Of a stretch of 64,000 bases of DNA, positions 11,216 to 50,600 are shown piece by piece. The translations under genes and the position numbers were made by a program. Under the pieces are notes generated by a model. That model ran no database searches and was not told where the DNA came from. It saw only the letters and a program-made list of their open reading frames with translations. The stretch is from assembly GCF_947179515.1 (NCBI RefSeq), contig NC_067492.1:7581676-7645675 (forward strand). The letters run 5' to 3'. This DNA comes from Apodemus sylvaticus. Its lineage: Eukaryota > Chordata > Mammalia > Rodentia > Muridae. Every line of letters starts with the position of its first letter. Within the stretch, counting starts at the first letter, position 1.

Positions 11216-11760
11216 CGTCTTACTCAGGGTCACTATTGCTGTGACAAAACACCGTGACCAACAAGCAAGTTTGGGAGGAAGGAGATTATTTGGCTTATAC
11301 TTCCATATCCCTGCTCATCCTCAAGAGATGTCAGGGCAGGAACTCAATCAAGGCAGTACCTGGAGGCAGGAGCCGATGCAGAGACCATGGAGGGGTGCTG
11401 TCCACTGCCTTGCTTCTCTGGCTTGCTCTGCCTGGTTTCCTAGAACCCAGGACCACCAGCCCAGGGACAGCCCCACCCACAATGGGCTGGACTTTCTGCA
11501 TTATGCAGCCTTCCTGGGGCTGGAGAGAGGGCTTAGTGGTTAAGAGCATTGGCTGATTTCCAGAGTACCAATTAACAATCTGTAATTCCGGTTGCAGAGG
11601 ATCTGATACCTTCATACCAATGCACATAAAATAAAGTAAATGATTTTTAAAAAAAAAAATTAGTCTTACGGCTGGATTTTTATGGAAGCATTTCCGTTCT
11701 TTCCTGTCAGATAACTCTCTGGTTTGTGTGTCAAGTTGACATAAGACCAGCCAGCACAGA
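11216..11760 (+). repeat. Rodent interspersed repeat with nested B2
   Basis: Begins near 'gggtcactattgctgtgaca' and ends 'gtgtcaagttgacataagac'. A plus-strand B2 (about 11515-11655, ggctggagagagggcttagt through taaagtaaatgattttt) interrupts it, so the B2 is the younger insertion. Confidence 0.7.
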
Positions 11761-11778
11761 GAGCCATGTGTTATTAGA

Positions 11779-11991
11779 AAAATGCAAATTTATTTTTTAA
11801 AGATTTATTTATTTCATGTATGTGGGTACACTGTAGCTGTTTTCAGACACAGCAGAAGAGGGCATCAAATCCCATTACAGATGGTCGGGAGCCACCATGT
11901 GGTTGCTAGGAATTGAACTCAGGACCTCTGGAAGAACAGTCAGTGCTCTTAACCGCTGAACCATCTCTCCAGCCTGGAAAATGCAAATTTA
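11779..11991 (-). repeat. B2 SINE with TSD
   Basis: Reverse B2 flanked by a perfect 14-bp duplication, aaaatgcaaattta, at 11779-11792 and 11978-11991. Confidence 0.94.
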
Positions 11992-12106
11992 AATAGCCTT
12001 GAGAAGCAACCTCGCTCCTGTTAGGACAGCACCGCCCAGAACACAGACCACACATCCTGGAAGCCTAGGACTCTGCAGAAGCCAGATGAGTGGGCAAGGG
12101 TTGGAA

Positions 12107-12204
12107 GCCACGCCCACCTCTCATAGATCCCAGATGTGGTCTGATTCTCCCCGTGGCCACGCCCACCTCTCATAGATCCCAGATGTGGTCTAATTCTCCC
12201 CGTG
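12107..12204. repeat. 49-bp tandem duplication
   Basis: Two copies starting at 12107 and 12156 (gccacgcccacctctcatag...). They differ at essentially one base (tctgatt / tctaatt). Confidence 0.92.
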
Positions 12205-12930
12205 GCCAGTGATGACCTTGAATCCATACCACCTCCCAGTGCTGTGCGCCCTACCATGCGCACCTCGGCTGCCTTGTCTGTTGTTTTTCCTTTCCTTATC
12301 TTGGCATCCTACCAGATCAGAGGGACCAGCTGTTAAGGGAGTGGGCACAATGCTCAGCGAGGCAGAGCTGAGGATGAGGCTCAGCGGAGGAGCGTTTATC
12401 TGTCCTGTGCTAGGGCTTGGGTTCCAGGCCGAGCTGGAGAGAGAAGTACCTGCTAAAAGCGAACACTGTAAGAATGAAGGCAGGTCCTGGCATGAGGACC
12501 TAGCTAAGTGAAGACCCCGCCGTCCCAGCAGGAAGTTCCCTCAGTGCTAACTAAGGCTGTTCCTGCCGGGAGAGCAGTCGACATGCAACTTTGAGATTCT
12601 TTCATTGTTTGCTTTGTTTTTCTTCACTTTATAAGATAAAACAAAGCAAAACTAAACCCAGTCTGTCTTAGTTACAGGCTGAAAACATTGTTTCAAAATG
12701 AAGCAGGAGCATGATCCACAGTCATAAGGAGAAACAAATTCAACCCTGGGGAGATACCATGGTGTGCACAAGATAAAATGTCTGACTTGGCACCAAGAGG
12801 ACTGTCCACTGCGGCTGCTGGGGACATGACACGGTGTGGTCACTGTTTAGTTGGGGTCCCCAGCTTGCCTCCCTCCCCAACGTGGTCTGGCAAATTTCAT
12901 TCTTCCCTCTCTCTCACCAACCCTGCCCAC
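12205..12930. other. Intergenic, no feature recognised
   Basis: Unique-looking. The 100-codon + frame at 12209-12511 has no motif or splice context. Confidence 0.4.
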
Positions 12931-12934
12931 TCAG

Positions 12935-13119
12935 AAAGCCTCTGAACAAGCCGGGCGGTGGTGGCCCACTCCTGTAATCCCAGCACTCTGGGAGGCAGAG
13001 GCAGGCAGATTTCTGAGTTCAAGGCCAGCCTGGTCTACAGAGTGAGTTCCAGGACAGCCAGGGCTACACAGAGAAACCCTGTCTCCAAAAACAAAACAAA
13101 ACAAAAAAGCCTCTGAACA
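12935..13119 (+). repeat. B1 SINE with TSD
   Basis: Full-length B1 starting gccgggcggtggtgg. Perfect 14-bp duplication aaagcctctgaaca at 12935-12948 and 13106-13119. Confidence 0.95.
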
Positions 13120-13409
13120 GAAAGGGGGACAAATGGCCCAGTCCCTCATTCCTGAAAGCTGTCCCAACCCCTCTCACTTGAAGTCACCCAAGCCTCCCCC
13201 CAACATCCTCCTGAACAAGCCCAGCATGTACTGGGCAAGTCATTTCCTTTGCCTACAGTCTATCAAACACTTCCCTTCCTTAAGCCTGCCCTTTCTGGTC
13301 TCCTGAGGCTGGTGAACTCACTCAGAAGCCCACTCCTAAATAAACCTGACTTTTTTTTTTCATTGAATTCAGCTCAAATTGGCTTCTTTCTTTATCGAAG
13401 AAAACCTAT

Positions 13410-13801
13410 TAGTCACATTGGAAAAAGGGTTGGACAGTTAAAAGATTACATGAACACACACACACACACACCTAGCTATGACCTAGCCACTCTGCTCCTA
13501 AGCACCTACCCAAGAGAAATGAAAGCACATGTTTATAAGAGTCATGCTCAGATTGTTCAAAGCAGAGGTTTACTAATACACCTTCAAGTAGGAAGCAGCT
13601 GGCAGCTCAAACACACACCAAGAGGTGCATCGGTAAATGAGGGACAGTCTGTCTGCACATGGAGAATTTGCTAGGCTCGATGGAGATTCAGTGGTAGAGT
13701 GCTTGTCTAGCATGCAGTAGGCCAGACCCTGAGTTTGATTCCTATTACGAGAGGGAGGGAAAGAGGTAAGGGGAGAGAGAGGGAGAGGGGCAGAGAGAGA
13801 T

Positions 13802-13871
<70 letters not shown>

Positions 13872-14200
13872 AACGGAGAATTGAAACAGTCAATAACACT
13901 TACAGGTAAACATGCACTCTCAAAACAATCAGGTTAAATGAAAGGAGCCAGAGTCCTCTACATGCCCGCCCCAAAGATGTCATTCACTTTATGACTCCAT
14001 TTCTAACATCCTGAAAATGGCAGTCACTGCCATGAGTGCCCTTGGTGGGGGGGGGGGAGACTAGAGAGAGCACAGGGAAGTTTCTGGGGTAGGAGTGTTT
14101 GCATCTGTGGTAGCGCCCTCGTAACAGACACATAGGCCAATGCATATTTAACTCTACACTTTTGTCATCTTATTCTTTTATTTAGAAGGAAACCACATTC
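13410..14200 (+). mobile_element. Ancient L1 3' end (ORF2 tail and 3' UTR), interrupted
   Basis: I recognise old L1 3'-terminal sequence: ctagctatgacctagccact, acccaagagaaatgaaagca, later aaatgaaaggagccagag and tttatgactccatttctaac, then agggaagtttctggggtagg and ttaactctacacttttgtc. It is split by the ID element and (GA)n at 13667-13866. It is far too decayed to be active, and the 141-codon frame at 13249-13674 is a by-product of this remnant. Confidence 0.7.
13667..13866 (+). repeat. ID SINE with expanded (GA)n tail
   Basis: ID landmarks: gattcagtggtagagtgctt, gtctagcatgcagtaggcc and ctgagtttgattcc (13680-13742), followed by purine tract and (GA)n to 13866. It lies inside the L1 remnant. 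Confidence 0.85.
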
Positions 14201-14247
14201 AACTGTATGGCAAGAAGCTTGAAAATGTTTATTAAAAAAGATGATTT

Positions 14248-14419
14248 CCTGGGGCTGGAGAGATGGCTCAGTGGTTAAGAGCACTGACTGCTCTTCCAGA
14301 GGTCCTGAGTTCAAATCCCAGCAACCACATGGTGGCTCACAACCATCTGTAATAGGATCTGATGCCCTCTTCTGGGTGTCTGAAGACAGCTAAGGTGTAC
14401 TTACACATAATAAATAAAT

Positions 14420-14476
<57 letters not shown>
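14248..14476 (+). repeat. B2 SINE with (GA)n tail
   Basis: ggggctggagagatggctca through taataaataaataataa, then (GA)n at about 14424-14476. Confidence 0.94.
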
Positions 14477-14480
<4 letters not shown>

Positions 14481-14573
14481 CCATGTGAAAATCTGAGCTC
14501 TGTTCCCTGTCCTCTGAGCTGTAATGCTAACTCCTGTAGGTCTAGTGTCCCCTTTGTCCTCCTTCAGAACTGC

Positions 14574-14755
14574 ACTCACATGCACACATGTGCACTCATT
14601 GCACACACATGCACACATGTGCACTCATTGCACACACATGCACAAATGTGCACTCATTGTACACATATGCACACATGTGGACTCATTGCACATACATGTA
14701 CATATATGCACACATGTGCACTCACTTGCACACGCATGTACTCACTTGCACACAG
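14574..14755. repeat. 29-bp CA-rich minisatellite
   Basis: The landmark gcactcatt recurs at 14592, 14621 and 14650. About six units in all, the later ones more diverged (tgcacacatgtgcactcatt). Confidence 0.88.
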
Positions 14756-15029
14756 ATTTCCAGGTTGGAACACCCGGGCTCATGTACTCTCTGCTTATCC
14801 TCCATTCTCCAGCCTGAGCTGGTGTAGCATCCCAGGAGACAGGGCAGTGCGTGTCCCTTCTGTTTCCTAGAAGCTGTCTGTTCCAGCTTAGCCACGCACG
14901 CACACTTTAAGCACCTGCTTATTGTTTTCAAAGAATAAGTGGATAAATCATTCCTATGGTAGGAAATTATAATATTTTCCATCTCTGGGTTTGACTCAAA
15001 CAAGTAGAAGAATTTGACAATATATAAGG
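14756..15029. other. Intergenic, no feature recognised
   Basis: No exon or repeat recognised. Confidence 0.35.
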
Positions 15030-15191
15030 CCATAGAGCAGTGGTTCTCAATTTGTGGGTCACAATCCCTTGGGGGGTGCATGACCCTTTCACAGGGGTCA
15101 AAAACAATTGTATGGTTGGGGGTCACCACAACATGAGGAACTGTATTAAAATGTTGCAGCATTAGGAAGGTTGAGAACTATGGCTATAGAA
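15030..15191 (+). mobile_element. hAT-Charlie-type DNA transposon fragment (URR1-like)
   Basis: The ends are inverted: CAGTGGTTCTCAA at 15038-15050 and TTGAGAACTATGG at 15171-15183, typical of hAT-Charlie elements. An 8-bp target duplication flanks it, ccatagag (15030-15037) and ctatagaa (15184-15191), diverged at two bases. The body carries ggttgggggtcaccacaaca. Non-autonomous, with an internal deletion relative to the copies I remember. The name URR1 is from memory. Confidence 0.8.
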
Positions 15192-15404
15192 AATCTAAAC
15201 AATGAGCTTCCAATCAATCAGTTAACCAACCAACCACACATGACACCTGCAGAAGACAGTGGCAGAATCAGCCACCCCAGTGGCACACTGAACACCCGCT
15301 AACTTGCTGATGCATTGGAAAGGACCAGAAGCAACAGTGTGCTCTCCTACTTCAAAAGCAGAAACTAGACATAACAGAAAGGCTGTGGGAGATGCTGGGA
15401 TGCA

Positions 15405-15482
15405 GGTGAGCCGTAGAACACATGGCTAGCACCTGCCTAGCGTGCACTAGGCCCTGGGATAACACCGGGTTCTCCAGATAGT
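15405..15482 (+). repeat. ID-like SINE
   Basis: catggctagcacctgcctag and gcactaggccctgggata resemble a diverged ID element. Confidence 0.6.
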
Positions 15483-15644
15483 AAGTCATTAAGTAAGGCT
15501 CTAAAGAGGAAGAATTTAGCTTTCATTGTAATGCACAGCTGAATTTATACCATCCCTAAACAACTAGGAAGTGAGATATCACATGTGCTACATGGGTTCG
15601 CTTCTGCATTTCAGCCCTCTTTCTTTCCTTCCATCCTGTTATTT

Positions 15645-15982
15645 TATTTTATTTTTTGTGTTTTTGTGTTTTTTGGATTTGTTTTTTCTCGAGACAGGGT
15701 GTCTCTGTGTAGCTCTGGCTGTCCTGGAACTCACTCTGTAGACCAGGCTGGCCTCGAACTCAGAAATCTGCGTGCCTCTGCCTCCCAGAGTGCTGGGATT
15801 ACAGGAGTGTGCCACCATCGCCCAGCTATTTTTTGCTTTTTTTGAAACAGAGTTTCTCAGTGTATCCCTGGCTGTCTTTGAACTCACTCTGTAGACCAGG
15901 CTGGCCTTAAACCCAGAGATCTGCCTGCCTCTGCCTCTTGAGTGCTGGAATTAAAGACATGAACCACCATCACCCAGCTTCT
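15645..15982 (-). repeat. Two adjacent B1 SINEs
   Basis: The first reverse B1 is at about 15645-15826 (gagacagggtgtctctgtgt to accatcgcccagc). An older reverse B1 follows at about 15836-15982 (gaaacagagtttctcagtgt to accatcacccagc). Confidence 0.92.
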
Positions 15983-15984
15983 TC

Positions 15985-16200
15985 TTTTTTTAAAAGATTT
16001 ATTCTTGTTTTCTGTGTACGAGTGCTTTACCTGTTCGCATGTCTGTGCACCACCGCTGCAGGGGCAGTGCCTGAGGAGCCCAGGAGAGGGCGCTAGAGCA
16101 CTCCATACAGAAGTTACAGATGGAGGTGACTCTCTAGGTCGGTGCCGGGGGACTGACCCAGTTGAGTGCTCTTAACTCCTGAACTCTCTATTCCTACCTA
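15985..16200 (-). repeat. B3-type SINE
   Basis: ttaaaagatttattcttgtt, gtctgtgcaccaccgctgca, cccaggagagggcgct and gttgagtgctcttaac match reverse B3. It carries an imperfect CTCF-like motif at about 16079-16092. Confidence 0.7.
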
Positions 16201-16468
16201 CACCCTTTCTTACTTGGTTCCTTCGGCCGATGTCTTCATATGTTCCTCTGCCTGGATAGGAGAAAGCCTGCTCTCTGGTGTGCCTCCTGTCGCCTAAAAT
16301 GATATTTCACGCTGTAGAACTTCAAGTTAATGTTAAATGAAGTGACTCAGTCCTTCCGATCACATTGGTTATTTGTGGTGAGGTGGTGAAGCTAGTTAGC
16401 CATCAGCATCTCTTCAAGTCCTTTGTTGTTAGTGGACTTTCCTTTCACCTCCGAACATCAAGTTAAAG

Positions 16469-16482
16469 ACAGCAGAGGGCGC
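16469..16482 (+). promoter_or_regulatory. CTCF-like binding motif (plus)
   Basis: acagcagagggcgc matches the CTCF core (CCAGCAGAGGGCGC) except for the first base, in unique DNA outside any SINE. Occupancy is inference. Confidence 0.5.
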
Positions 16483-16638
16483 CCTGCCATGGACATAAAA
16501 GGGAGTCTCAGAGTGACACGTTACATCTAAGACAATCTATTAAAATTTCAAAGAAGTGAATTTTACTAAAATAGAACTCGGTACTTAATCTTTTCACTAT
16601 TTTAGGATTCTGACCTCACTCTATCTGTTCTGTTCCAT

Positions 16639-16819
16639 CTCTTTCCTGGTAATGAACATTTCAACCTCCCGTGAATCACTCTGACATGTACTGTCAAGAG
16701 CTTTTCCAATTTAGCTTCCAGATTCTTTCAGATAATAAAAGCATTAATGCCTGCAACTTCCAGACCTTTCTAAGTCTTCCACAGAGAATATTGTCTCCCT
16801 TTCACAGGCCTAAATAGGG
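16639..16819 (+). repeat. Local duplication, copy A
   Basis: Uninterrupted copy of a roughly 180-bp sequence (tttcctggtaatgaacattt ... ctccctttcacaggcctaaa) that recurs at 17397-17980. A (TG)n at 16829-16851 follows. Confidence 0.85.
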
Positions 16820-17226
16820 AACGGCTGGTGTGTGTGTGTGTGTGTGTGTGTAGTGGACTGATGTGATGTGCTTTGAAGTCCAGTTTCACTTTATGTGCTC
16901 AGAGGTTAACTAATATTTTCGGAAAAGTGAGGTGGATTGGGGGTGTTTTAGGTTAAAGCTTGCTAGGAAACAATGTTTCACCTGAGCAATGGACAGCCTG
17001 TTGCTACATTGCAGAAGGTGGCTGGAGGCTCAGATCATGTTGTTGTCTCTGATGAGGTAACTATTTCCCCCCTCTACCATTACACATGATCTGCAGCAGT
17101 CTTGGAGACAGGCAGAGCATTCATTTGGTAGAATGAATGCTTTTCTTTTTCCCTCCCCCTTTTCCCTTTTGTAGAACTTTTGGGGAACTCTGTCCTATAG
17201 GTAAGATATTCCTGTCTCCATCTAGA

Positions 17227-17396
17227 AATCAGAGCTGTTTTGGCGGCGCAGTGGTGGCTCATGCCTTTGTCCTAGCACTTGGGAGGCAGAGGTCGCCAGA
17301 TATCTGAGTTCAAAGCCAGCCAAGGATACACAGAGAAACATGTTGTAAAAAAGACAAACAACAAAAATGGGAAAAGAAAAAAATCAAAGCTGTTTT
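17227..17396 (+). repeat. Diverged B1 SINE with TSD
   Basis: ggcgcagtggtggctcatgc to gatacacagagaaaca with A-rich tail. The flanks aatcagagctgtttt (17227-17241) and aatcaaagctgtttt (17382-17396) are a one-mismatch duplication. Confidence 0.85.
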
Positions 17397-17980
17397 ATTC
17401 AGTGTCTTTCCTAGTAATGAAAATTTCACCTCCTGTAAATCACTGTGACCTGCATCAAGAGCTTCCCAATTTAGCTTCGAGATTCTTTCAGATCATAAAT
17501 GCATTAATCCCTGTGTCTTAGTCAAGGTTTCTATTCCTGCACAAACATCATGACCAGAAGCAAGTTGGGGAGGAAAGGGTTTATTCCGCTTATATTTCCA
17601 CATTGCTGTTCATCACCAAAGAAAGTCAGGACTGGAACTCAAGCAGGCCAGGAAGCAGGAGCTGATGCAGAGGCCATGGAGGGATGTTTCTTACTGGCTT
17701 GCTTCCCCTGGCTTGCTCAGCCTGCTTTCTTATAGAACCCAAGACTACCAGCCCAGGGATGTCACTACCCACAAGGGGCCCTCCCCTCTTGATCACTAAT
17801 TGAAAATGTCTTATAGCTGTATCTCACGGAGGCATTTCCTCACCTGAAGCTCCTTTCTCTGTGATAACTCCAGCTTGTGTTAAGCTGACACACAAAACCA
17901 GCCAGGACAGCCTGCACCTTCCAGATCCTTCTAAATCTCCATCAGAGAATACACTCTCCCTTTCACAGGCCTGAAGAAGG
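17397..17980 (+). repeat. Local duplication, copy B, split by an insertion
   Basis: The segments 17397-17517 and 17911-17980 together match copy A. A rodent interspersed repeat (17518-17910, gtcttagtcaaggtttctat ... acaaaaccagccaggaca) sits between them at the point where copy A reads gcattaatgcctgcaac. Confidence 0.82.
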
Positions 17981-18329
17981 AAGACTGCTATATATTGTGA
18001 ACAGTAGAGACTGTTAATAGCTTCTTACAAGATTGAGCCTTTTCATATTCTTTTGCAGAAGGAGGGGAAGTAGACTCCATAGACTCACTAGAGACTCCAA
18101 CCACTCCTCCCTCAGCTGCCCGCCTCAGCTGCAAGGGGTGTAGTGCCAGGCTGTACAGGAGTTGGGAGGTAGCCTGGGACACCGGTGATACAGTGTTTAT
18201 AAAGCGTCATCCAACTGTGCTAGGTGGGACTTTGATGAGACGTGGCTGCCTGGAGCCAGCCCTACTCCCTAGAAACAAACAAACAAACAAACAACTCAGT
18301 GGTTCAACAAGCTAGACTTGGAAGTTTTT

Positions 18330-18475
18330 CTTTGGCCTTTTAAATTTATTTATTTATTTTTTTTGAGACAGGGTTATCTCTATACACCAGGCTGGCCTTG
18401 AATTCACAGAGATCCACCTGTCTCTGCCTTCTGAGTGCTGGGATTCAAAGCTTGCCCTATTACCACCTAACTGTT
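18330..18475 (-). repeat. Old B1-related SINE
   Basis: tttgagacagggttatctct, ccaggctggccttgaattca and ctgagtgctgggattcaaag in reverse orientation. Confidence 0.8.
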
Positions 18476-18736
18476 TTTGTTTTGTTTTGCTTTTATATAC
18501 AATATATTTTAATCAGATTCTTTTCCTTCACCAAACTCCGCCTAGATACCCTACCACCATCACCACACAAACAGCGCCTTTTGGATGGTAAAAATACTTC
18601 CTGATTGGCTTTTCCTTTGGGGGGGCGAGGTAGGGCTGTTAGGGATGCACACCTCAGACCACGCTACAGATAGGTTCTAGCCATGAAGAGCTTTCTGAAG
18701 TCAATCTCAACTTCAGCTTTGAAAAGTATGCAGTGC

Positions 18737-18893
18737 AGTTGGGCGGTGGCACACGCCTTTAATCCCAGCACTCGGGAGACAGGGGAAGGTAGATCTTTGT
18801 GAATTTGAGGCCAGCCTGCTCTACAGAGTGAGTTCCAGGGCAGCCAAAGCCACACAGAGAAACCCTGTCGCCAAAAACAAACAAAACCATAAG
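18737..18893 (+). repeat. B1 SINE
   Basis: gttgggcggtggcacacgcc to gaaaccctgtcgccaaaaac. Its A-rich tail abuts the U6 pseudogene. Confidence 0.9.
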
Positions 18894-18896
18894 AAA

Positions 18897-19000
18897 AATA
18901 ATGGAACACTTCATGCATTTGTGTGTCATCCTTCCACAGAGACCATGCTAAAATCTCTGTATGGCTCCACTGTTAGCGTATCTGCTGCCAAAGCGAGCAT
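18897..19000 (-). pseudogene. U6 snRNA pseudogene
   Basis: Read on the minus strand, this is a near full-length U6 copy: the 5' end gctcgctttggcagcag (from 19000), a middle resembling the catalytic ACAGAGA region (here acagagatttt), gcatggtctctgtggaagg, atgacacacaaatgcatgaa and gtgttccatt. U6 is the catalytic core RNA of the spliceosome. Many scattered substitutions, including in the ACAGAGA/AGC region (taagcatg normally, here tagcatgg after an altered stretch), and the lack of recognisable upstream promoter elements point to a dead retrocopy. No search was run; the identity rests on recognition of the conserved order of blocks. Confidence 0.82.
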
Positions 19001-19624
19001 ATTTCTTTGATCTGTTGACCTCACGTTTGGAGTGAAAAGTTTTTTTTTTTTTGGTATCACTTTAGGGAAAAAGAAAAACTACACAACACCTCAAAAGTTT
19101 TCCTCAAAAGTAATTTTTCTTCTTAAGAACTAGGTTTGTGGAAAAAAAAAATCTGGAACTGAGTTGGGAACTCACGCCTCCTCAGAACTTCAGTGATTAG
19201 TGGTTGGCCTGATCCAAGGCAGTTTCTTTAAAGACTGTGCTTTGGCAGCGTTCCCACAGAGAAAGAAGATTTATTTCCTCGTCTATGTGTTCCCTTTGCC
19301 AATATTTTGCTTGCCCTTGTCCTTACTTTGAGCCATTCCTTGATTACAGCTCAAAGACGACACCCTCTAGGCAATGCACAGTTTTCACTCTGCTCTTTCA
19401 AACCGCGGGTCCTTCTTCCACTCTATCATTTAAGTCAAACCCGGGAACATATTTTCCTATCACGTATTTGCCAGACTGTAAATGAAGCACCGTTGATTGA
19501 GTATAGGTACCCACCACCAGCCCGGGTCTCCCAATGGAGAGACAGGCTGGTCCAGTGGAGTCACGCCGGCAGAAGGGCAAAGGCTCTGCCAGAGACTGCT
19601 CCTGGCACATTTAACATGGGGTAG
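19001..19624. other. Intergenic, no feature recognised
   Basis: Unique-looking DNA upstream of the Klhdc4 promoter; no exon recognised. Confidence 0.4.
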
Positions 19625-19835
19625 GGAAAGGGACTGCCTTTTTAAATTTTTTTTATTTTAATTTTTATTTATTTTTTTTTCCGAGACAGGGTTTCTCTGT
19701 GTAGCCCTGGCTGTCCTGGAACTCACTCTGGAGACCAGGCTGTCCTTGAACTCAGAAATCCACCTGCCTCTGCCTCCTAAGTGCTGGGATTAAAGGCGTG
19801 CGCCACCACCGCCCGGCTTGGAAAGGGAACGCCTT
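19625..19835 (-). repeat. B1 SINE with TSD beside the Klhdc4 promoter
   Basis: Reverse B1 flanked by ggaaagggactgcctt (19625-19640) and ggaaagggaacgcctt (19820-19835). It ends about 310 bases upstream of the Klhdc4 ATG. Confidence 0.93.
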
Positions 19836-19879
19836 AACTCAGATCAGGGATCCCTAAGTACATGGAAATTCCTCTGCGG

Positions 19880-49095
<29,216 letters not shown>

Positions 49096-49352
49096 TGACG
49101 CCGCTCAAGACAGTGCGCAAGCCAGACATTAGACTGACTGCGCGATGGTGTCAGCATCACTGGGGTCGGGCTGGGGGCGAGGAGGCCCTGCAGAGGTGCT
49201 CTTCTGTGGAGCCTTGGGTGCCCACAGTCTGATGGAGCTACCCTGCCTTCACGGTGGCCTCTGTCCACGCTGAGGGAAGGTTAGAGTGGGATGTGAATTT
49301 GAGGCCCACAGGCTGTGTGTTTCTGTCCTAATAAAACTGAGCTGTGTGCTCT
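49096..49352 (+). other. Klhdc4: Klhdc4 3' UTR
   Basis: About 250 bases from the stop to the expected cleavage site; the end is estimated from the AATAAA. Confidence 0.75.
49330..49335 (+). terminator. Klhdc4: Klhdc4 polyadenylation signal
   Basis: Canonical AATAAA (ctaataaaactgagctg) about 235 bases after the stop codon, followed by a GT-rich stretch (gctgtgtgctctaagg, then tctttcttc). Confidence 0.85.
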
Positions 49353-49589
49353 AAGGTCTTTCTTCTCCAGAACAAGATGACTGTACCGATGATGTGCTAT
49401 GTGTCAACAGACTGAGGTCCCCAAAACCCAGCAGTCACTTGAAACTGCTGTGGGGTGCTACAATTGCTCTGCAAGCTGGCCTTTCCCACCTGGCCTTGTT
49501 TTTTGGGTCTCATGGTAGAATATTCTGGATTCATGGATATGTCCATTGACTTCACTGCAGTGTTTTTCAGGTTTTTTCCTCCCTCATGT

Positions 49590-49760
49590 TTAGACATGTA
49601 TTTTACCTTTATATGAATGTACATGCCAGTTTTCATGGTGGCTAGAAGAGGGTATCGGGAAGAAGAGCTGGCCTTAGTTACATGGGTGCTGGGAACTGAA
49701 CCTGGGTCTTGTAGAAAGGCAGCAAGTGCTCTTAACCTCTGAGCCATTGCTCCAGCCCCT
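49590..49760 (-). repeat. B3-type SINE
   Basis: catggtggctagaagagggt, tacatgggtgctgggaactg and gctcttaacctctgagccat. Confidence 0.8.
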
Positions 49761-50484
49761 CCATTGCAGTCTTACTGAGGAGGAAGTGCTGACAGCTGCC
49801 TGACCTTTTCCTTTGTGGGCACACGGCTATCTTCTGTGAAATGACAGCAAGGCTGGAGGACAAGGACATAGCCCCCGATGATGCCAGCCTTAAGCCTCTT
49901 GGCCATGGAGCTGGGGCTCAGCTCCATTGGAACAGGAGTGAGCACAGGCCAGGCTGGGCTACACAGCGAAACTGTTCCACAGTGAGAGAGCAGCTCTAAG
50001 GAGTCAGCTGCTTGGTGGGAAGTATCTGCTGCTTGTCCTGGGCTGTGAGCCCGCAGGGTGAGCGGATGGCTACCAGACTGGGCACACGGCTGAGTGGAAG
50101 AAGACAGACATGTGGAGATGTGAGGCAGGAAGGGCACGTCTAAGCCAGGCAGCCTCCAGACAGCCACAGCTCCAATTACACACCATCATCTGTCAGTCCA
50201 GTGTCACATTGGCTACTGTGGCCAGGACAGAGCCTTGCAGCCCCGGCTGCTGAGCAGGGCCACCTGGACTGTCACCTGGTCCTTTTCCCCACGTCTGACA
50301 AGAGGTGGGTTTGGTGGGTTTGAGTATGGTATCCCCAGGAGCAGCAGAGCTAGCCCACCCAGTTCATGCCATTAGCTGAGGCTGAGCCATTGGCTAAAGG
50401 CTCGATCTCTTGGGGTTGGCAGAGTAGAATGAAAACAGAACCACCAAGCAGGCTGGAACAGTTGATTGTTCTTTGGTTTGTTGT

Positions 50485-50600
50485 TTGAAAACGGTCTCAC
50501 TGGGTGTCCTGGAACTCATTACTTAGACCAGGCTGGACTCAAGCTCACAGAGGTTCCCTGCCTCTCCTCCCAAGTGCTGCATTAGAATCTTGAGCCATGG
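50485..50600 (-). repeat. Old B1-related SINE
   Basis: ggtgtcctggaactcattac, gaccaggctggactcaagct and cctcccaagtgctgcatt. Confidence 0.7.

Larger units (their letters stand above)
49353..50600. other. Intergenic between convergent genes, left part
   Basis: Contains a reverse B3 (about 49590-49760, gtgctgggaactgaacctgg to gagccattgctccagcccc) and an old reverse B1-like piece (about 50485-50600). The remainder is unrecognised. Confidence 0.7.

Noticed and set aside
13249..13674. 141-codon + frame
   Set aside because: Overlaps the old L1 3' end and the ID insertion; not an independent gene.
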